Source of the DNA: JADJEI01 sp035328465
GTDB taxonomy: Bacteria > Bacteroidota > Ignavibacteria > Ignavibacteriales > Ignavibacteriaceae
Direction: 5' to 3'
DNA: 29,701 bases
NCBI GenBank assembly: GCA_035328465.1
Contig: DAOLIQ010000038.1
Location: 1-29,701 of the forward strand
The translations under genes were made by a program, and so were the position numbers. Position 1 is the first letter of the stretch; every line of letters starts with the position of its first letter. The notes beneath the pieces were generated by a model. The model was not told the DNA's origin. It made no database searches and saw nothing but the letters and a program-made list of their open reading frames with translations. This document shows, piece after piece, positions 26,901-29,701 of the stretch.

Positions 26901-27933
26901 TACTTTGAATTATTTCATCTTCATAACCAGTGTATTTTATCTTCAGCTGGTTTTCATATTCGAAAGTTCGCTCGGTGTTCCAATCGGCGCTGATATTGAG
27001 TTTATCACCGATGGTACCATTGACACTGATCTGCACTTGTTGTTTAAAGTCGGGTTCATTTCGTGTGTTGCCAAGACTCGAAGCAGTAACCCCTTCGGTA
27101 GTTTCGTTTCGCCATGCACCGTGTATTTGCACGCTGCCTCCAATCTTCAAACTGATTTTTGGAGGTCCAAAAATACTTAATACACCAACACTCGGAAGTG
27201 GAATTTCAAAATCTGTAAAATCCTTTATTACATCGCTAAGACTTTTTTTACCTTCCGTGAGTTGATATTCATAGCCTATTGATTCCCACATTTCCCGTTC
27301 ACGAGTATCAAGTCGAAGTTTGATATATTCTTCAATCGGAAGAGTCAATAATATTTTAGACGGTTTTCCGGCAATTTCTTCTTTTATCGTTACAAACTTT
27401 CCGGTTGAATCAATCTCAACTTTCCTTACACGCTGATTAACCTTTGCAAAAAAACTTGACTGCTTTTTTATTTTCAACTGTGTATAGGGAACGTCTTCAC
27501 GAACATAGCGAAAATATTTTAACCGGTTTGTTGAATCAAGCGCCATCGAATCAACTTTAACGGTGTCAAGATTTGTTTTTAGTGAATCACCTAAATTAAA
27601 AGTTGAGTCTGTTTTAGATAAGAGCGAGTCGGGCGTGATTTTATCTGTTGAATCCGGCGGTAATAAGAAATTCCCCCCTTTAAAAATAATAGAAAGCGGT
27701 TTCTCTTCTTTAGATAAAAAACTGCCTGTCTGATTTGAGTCTGAAATGTTCAAACCAGATTGAGACTCGGAAACAGAATTGTCTTGAGTTACGAATTGAA
27801 AACAAGCCTGAAACCAAATAGATTCATCTAATTGAGAAAAATGAGGAGAATTAAAACCTAAATTAATACCCGCGAAAAACAGAACGGTTGAAACCCCTGT
27901 AATGCGGAAAATCTCCCATAATAATTTTTTCAT
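20953..27933 (-). CDS. sprA: T9SS outer-membrane translocon SprA (Sov)
   Basis: The protein has about 2326 residues from the ATG at 27931-27933, the usual SprA size (about 2400). The signal segment is MKKLLWEIFRITGV. The N-terminal region carries SprA features such as PSVGVLSIFGPPKISLKIGG and a QVQISVNGTIGDKL strand repeat. Long beta-strand stretches with aromatic ends continue to the C-terminus (LDVTISIQ), as expected of the 36-strand barrel. SprA is the channel through which T9SS cargo crosses the outer membrane. An in-frame TTG at 27972 would add 13 residues but gives a worse signal peptide. Oddities: a Gln-rich, basic then acidic insert (DNA about 22190-22480) and an eight-G run at 21373-21380. 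It heads the porX-tsaE-tsaB run. Confidence 0.96.
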   Translation of the reverse strand: MKKLLWEIFRITGVSTVLFFAGINLGFNSPHFSQLDESIWFQACFQFVTQDNSVSESQSGLNISDSNQTGSFLSKEEKPLSIIFKGGNFLLPPDSTDKITPDSLLSKTDSTFNLGDSLKTNLDTVKVDSMALDSTNRLKYFRYVREDVPYTQLKIKKQSSFFAKVNQRVRKVEIDSTGKFVTIKEEIAGKPSKILLTLPIEEYIKLRLDTREREMWESIGYEYQLTEGKKSLSDVIKDFTDFEIPLPSVGVLSIFGPPKISLKIGGSVQIHGAWRNETTEGVTASSLGNTRNEPDFKQQVQISVNGTIGDKLNISADWNTERTFEYENQLKIKYTGYEDEIIQSIEAGNVSLQTSPLVGGGEALFGIKAQFKMGPLSLTTIASQKKGEIKEVEVSGGSTATEFAIRPYEYSTNHYFLDSVYADPVLNIFNQYYGSATPIYTQDYYVKDIQVWKSINVPTIDRSKERFANAYIHLNPIDTSGSYPDNLREDLSNPIPGQEETGRFLLLTEGVDYILHRETGYITFNSTINEQDIIAVAYRYDGLSPSSGDDLFYGDFITTSAADTSQKIVLKLIKPKNLQPQFKTAWQLQLRNIYPLGARNIKEDGFEFNIKYELEGQDPVTDLPTPSGAVRLLNAFGLDILDKSKQPTPGNIGDNVFDYLPSITILPTTGEIIFPVLQPFGRDLPASIPDSLNFQQIYDTTKTFAQQEKIKDKWVMTGKSTGDATSIYQLGFNIVENSVRVILDGRELTPNVDYSVDYNIGQLTIKNDAALVPGANLKVTYEQNDLFQLASKTLLGARGIFDFSQKTKLGFSILNLNQQTLSDKVRIGEEPLSNTIYGVDFSTSGDLPIITKLLDKIISTREMSTFTLAGEYAYINPDPNTKKSTISSDNGQSIAYIDDFEGAKRTIPIGVGYTGWKDLSAPDSLSNLLGFSRADKMTHKGKSFWFTVTPSDVNVKDIFGDRKQVATSDQQVTVMDYVFMPDTPGTYNYNPDLSTPTKSWGGMQRILSSTANNLVEENVEFIEFWMNIQNAPPDAKLYIDLGLISEDVIPNNTLNTENINDVFINYQDEDRGLDGLFDDAERTTYGSDKSDPAGDNFVFNNSGTKTLFDYFNINGTQGNAQLTDIGRIPDTEDLNKNGSVDLANSYFRYEVPLDTSAARNPFIQGGGLTEAGWYLFRVPLKDTSLIVGSPSLSNVETIRMFVTGVNDMVHFRLAEFNLVGSQWQKVIPEDTVLAISTISFEDNPNYTIPPGISRERDRTRPDENILANEQSLNLILTNLEDGQKREGVKYLFKPLDVFNYSEMKLFIHGDMNTAPGSVSSTDSLNYSSEVYFRFGGDTNNYYEYRQPVRPDWNEISIKFSQLTAIKQARGDSINFIYSVPVDGKIGHFYSVKGNPSLTSVKFLTVGIFNTNNPNNTGNVSGEVWVNELRVIGADDSPGWAYSFNTGIKFADLLSVNANISQTNPYFHKLADRFGSRVEQKNWGVATELNILKLLPISLPESNLKLNYSHNESLGKPLFIPGTDVRVDEAAKRLQESQGDTTLLTTKKPEDLISETQTLSISDSWSLSNIKIKFPTKAWYIRDSFNALTFGFNFNKSFSRSPTVLSSKNWIWNASMNYGITFSSDYFFQPANIPFIGSIVSLLTDYKGVKVYYTPQSFTASLTAKRNRSVNVTRPQGTAVTDPIVSRDFTATRGFQFNWKLTEAGILNLSTSYNVTINSSLAFLETDLLGNDRSEKDIWKDIFGKTGFGNDYSYTQSFDLKSTPKMPSLWDINKYFTISSATYNATYRWNNDFRQVDLGRSAGNSSRTSVGVTLRWKALTEPLFQESIEEQQTILMQQEQIKNQTKTQTQQGNKRGRNRNLEEAIMRSLENEGKTLELDSTEIDLEDSELELDEEFADIDSTTIGLPKKSSLTNALLFLRSVAKFLLFDYETFTMNFSSDNSLSKSGIKSAGSGFGNFWGFSYKYDRGPARLFMLGLSDDVGPRAPNGNLSDVFSQKNNFTFKTSRPLWEGAKIDLNWQVGWSLNKNTSLSTDDFGNASINNITSTGSISRSFLSFPPVLVFSVFKSGIKKVAENYNPQSSNQSEDLSVAFLKGMESLPIFSNLGFLKEVAKYVPRPNWSLTWDGLEKLSVFKNFATKVSLTHAYTSGYSEGWKINPDGIQEIQSQKIDYGFSPLVGLNFTFGQLWGGNLTSSIKFSTKAIYDLGVTTRNITETFTKDIGITAGYTKSGFELPLFGVALKNDIEFSFSYTSAVNSTVRYEMDNFSEEGIPQDGTTRITIEPRIKYTISSKVTLSIFYKRSTVEPEGAARIPPTTTNEAGLDVTISIQ

Positions 27934-27972
27934 TCTATCGCTAATGAAGAATACCTTAGAATTAATTAACAA

Positions 27973-28274
27973 ATATCGTAGAAACTATCTATAACTACTC
28001 CTTTAATAATTATTAAAAATATTGGCTGAAAAAGTAGAGAAATTACTTTTGAATATCAACTCTAATTTATTCTAAATTTCCTCCAAAACTTATTTGTTTA
28101 TTCTGAATAAATGAAGGTAATTTTTTTTCACTTATTTCTGACCGCTTAATGTTTCATACAGATTTCTTTTGAAATTTTTAATATGCGGTTTGTCATTCTT
28201 CATAGAAAGTTTATTTTTCAATAAACGTAATTAAAAAAATTACACCCGAACCAATATGATCGAAAGAACCTGAG
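27973..28274. other. Divergent intergenic region between sprA and the M28 peptidase gene
   Basis: About 300 AT-rich bases (340 if sprA starts at 27933) that must hold both promoters. I see no clear TAnnTTTG on either strand. A short palindrome, GTAATT (28227-28232) and AATTAC (28238-28243) around five A residues, lies about 30 bp before the peptidase ATG and could be an operator, but it is weak. Confidence 0.5.
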
Positions 28275-29663
28275 ATGAAATTATCAAATACAGCGCTGCT
28301 GACCATCGTACTTTCAATTAAATTATTATATCCGCAATCCGAAAACAACGAAAACATAAAAAAATATATTGACGTTGCAGACAAAATTGTAAGAACAACC
28401 TTGAACGAGCAGCCAGGTTACCAATGGCTTGATGAGCTTTGTAAAATTGGTCCGCGTCTGAGCGGTTCAAATAATTCTTTAACAGCAATACATTGGGCAG
28501 ATGAAAAAATGCAGTCACTCGGCTTCGACAAAGTTTGGCTCCAGTCTGTCATGGTGCCGCATTGGGAAAGAGGCAATATCGAAAAAGCATTAATCACCGA
28601 ATCAAATTATTTTTTAGGACGAGAGCTGCGAGTAATTGCTCTCGGCGGAAGCGTTGGAACAGATGAGGATGGGGTAACAGCAGAAGTTCTTGAAGTTAAA
28701 AATTTTGATGAGTTAAAACAAAAAAAGGAATTAGCTAAAGGGAAAATTATTTTTTTCAGCCGTCCTCTCGATATGGGATTGATAAATACATTTGCCGGCT
28801 ATGGCGGTGCAGTTGATCAGCGCAGCAGAGGTGCAATTGAAGCGGCAAAGTATGGCGCAATTGGAATAATCATTCGCTCGGTTACAACCAAGCACGATAA
28901 CGTTCCTCATACCGGAGTGATGCACTACGTTGATAGTCTACCTAAAATCCCTTCGGTTGCGGCCGGATATCTTGATGCAGACTTTCTCAGCGATGCTCTG
29001 AAAAAGGATCCGCACTTAAAAATTACTATAAAATTAAATTGTAAAACATTCCCTGACGAACCATCTTATAATCTTATCGGCGAAATTACCGGAAGCGAAC
29101 TTCCAAACGAAGTTATCGTAGTCGGAGGTCATTTTGATAGCTGGGATCAAGGCACTGGTGCTCATGATGACGGCGCCGGATGTGTGCAGTCAATGGAGGC
29201 GGTTTATTTATTAAAGAAATTAAACATTAAACCGAAAAGAACTATTCGCTGTGTACTTTTTATAAATGAAGAAAATGGATCGCGTGGGGGAATCGAGTAT
29301 GGTACATACTCTGATACATCAAAAGAGAAACATATTGCAGCTATCGAATCCGATAGAGGCGGGTTTACTCCTGTCGGGTTTGATGTTGACTCGGATTCAT
29401 TGACACTTTTAAAAATTCAAAGCTGGCTTCCTATTTTGAAAAAAGCATCAATAGAATGGGTGGACAAAGGTGGGAGTGGAGTTGATGTATCGCATATTAA
29501 AAATGCTGGGGCATTAATCGGTTATGTACCTGATGACCAACGTTATTTTGATTTTCACCATTCAGCTAATGATGTGTATGAAGCTGTTAACCCGCGCGAA
29601 CTTGAACTTGGTTCGGCGGCAATAACAATACTGGCTTATCTTTTAAGTGAAGAAGGACTATGA
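28275..29663 (+). CDS. Exported M28-family zinc peptidase with PA-domain insert
   Basis: The 462-residue protein has a short signal peptide (about 1-20, ending near YPQS). The M28 catalytic fold is split by a protease-associated-like insert (about 130-250). Zinc ligands and catalytic residues are visible: H286 in VVGGHFDSW, D298 in AHDDGAG, E332-E333 in NEENGSRGG (catalytic base and ligand), D360 in ESDRGG and H428/H429 in FHHSANDVY. This is the plasma-glutamate-carboxypeptidase/aminopeptidase type, removing residues from peptides outside the cytoplasm. The final ATGA overlaps the next gene. No T9SS sorting domain is visible at the C-terminus. Confidence 0.93.
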   Translation: MKLSNTALLTIVLSIKLLYPQSENNENIKKYIDVADKIVRTTLNEQPGYQWLDELCKIGPRLSGSNNSLTAIHWADEKMQSLGFDKVWLQSVMVPHWERGNIEKALITESNYFLGRELRVIALGGSVGTDEDGVTAEVLEVKNFDELKQKKELAKGKIIFFSRPLDMGLINTFAGYGGAVDQRSRGAIEAAKYGAIGIIIRSVTTKHDNVPHTGVMHYVDSLPKIPSVAAGYLDADFLSDALKKDPHLKITIKLNCKTFPDEPSYNLIGEITGSELPNEVIVVGGHFDSWDQGTGAHDDGAGCVQSMEAVYLLKKLNIKPKRTIRCVLFINEENGSRGGIEYGTYSDTSKEKHIAAIESDRGGFTPVGFDVDSDSLTLLKIQSWLPILKKASIEWVDKGGSGVDVSHIKNAGALIGYVPDDQRYFDFHHSANDVYEAVNPRELELGSAAITILAYLLSEEGL

Positions 29664-29701
29664 GAATTTTTGAACATCGCATAAAACTCTACGAACAACA
29701 T
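29660..29701 (+). CDS. Start of an unidentified gene, cut by the window edge
   Basis: An ATG at 29660 overlaps the M28 peptidase stop as ATGA and opens a frame that runs off the window after 14 codons (MRIFEHRIKLYEQH). The coupled overlap makes a real gene likely and suggests co-expression with the peptidase. The fragment is too short to assign a function. Confidence 0.6.
   Translation, partial: MRIFEHRIKLYEQH

Noticed and set aside
26930..27265. Plus-strand frames of about 90-110 residues opposite sprA
   Set aside because: They are antisense to clear SprA coding sequence, mutually overlapping, and of unnatural composition.
27934..27972. TTG start for sprA adding 13 residues
   Set aside because: The internal ATG gives a standard MKKLL signal peptide start; the extension has no signal-peptide logic and no ribosome-binding site.
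1..29701. CRISPR arrays, tRNA/rRNA genes, transposases, integrases and phage genes
   Set aside because: No regularly spaced repeats, no tRNA-like cloverleaf and no mobile-element protein were seen on either strand.

Overview
The window is AT-rich chromosomal DNA with no rRNA, tRNA, CRISPR array, insertion sequence or phage gene that I can see. It suggests a Gram-negative bacterium of the Bacteroidota/Ignavibacteriota (FCB) group, most likely an Ignavibacteria-like lineage. The reasons are a full-length SprA/Sov (the giant outer-membrane translocon of the type IX secretion system, T9SS), a PorX-type response regulator with a PglZ domain, tandem-DUF1573 and outer-membrane beta-barrel proteins, a two-domain FKBP lipoprotein, few strong Shine-Dalgarno sites and low GC. 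The lineage is an inference from gene content only.

Layout. 1-2.3 kb (+): a Fur-family regulator, a metallo-beta-lactamase-fold hydrolase and a TolB-like propeller protein in one tight run, ending in a hairpin shared with a convergent outer-membrane barrel gene (-). 3.2-4.5 kb (+): a low-molecular-weight phosphatase overlapping a fructosamine-kinase-family gene, a probable protein-deglycation pair, then another convergent hairpin. 4.55-6.2 kb: a tandem-FKBP lipoprotein (-) diverging from an exported M15 peptidase (+). 6.2-11.45 kb (-): a membrane acyltransferase, RuvB, an exported M1 aminopeptidase and an exported CBM20-esterase. 11.45-12.0 kb is non-coding apart from the dnaK terminator. 12.0-13.9 kb (-): DnaK, standing alone.

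14.3-15.85 kb (+): birA and coaX, which overlap. They meet tail-to-tail a seven-gene run on the minus strand (27.9 down to 15.85 kb): sprA, porX, tsaE, tsaB, a DUF1573 gene, accD and panC, with gaps from overlap to 37 bp. birA, coaX, panC and accD together cover biotin attachment, CoA synthesis and malonyl-CoA formation. sprA and porX supply the T9SS channel and its regulator. tsaE and tsaB make the t6A tRNA modification. The right end (+) holds an exported M28 peptidase overlapping by ATGA a gene cut by the window edge.

Most worth a second look: panC has a complete N-terminal coding region but no ATG, GTG or TTG start; sprA carries an eight-G run near its 3' end and a charged low-complexity insert; and the secretion, regulation and t6A genes share one apparent transcription unit. 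I found no clearly unprecedented multi-gene system.
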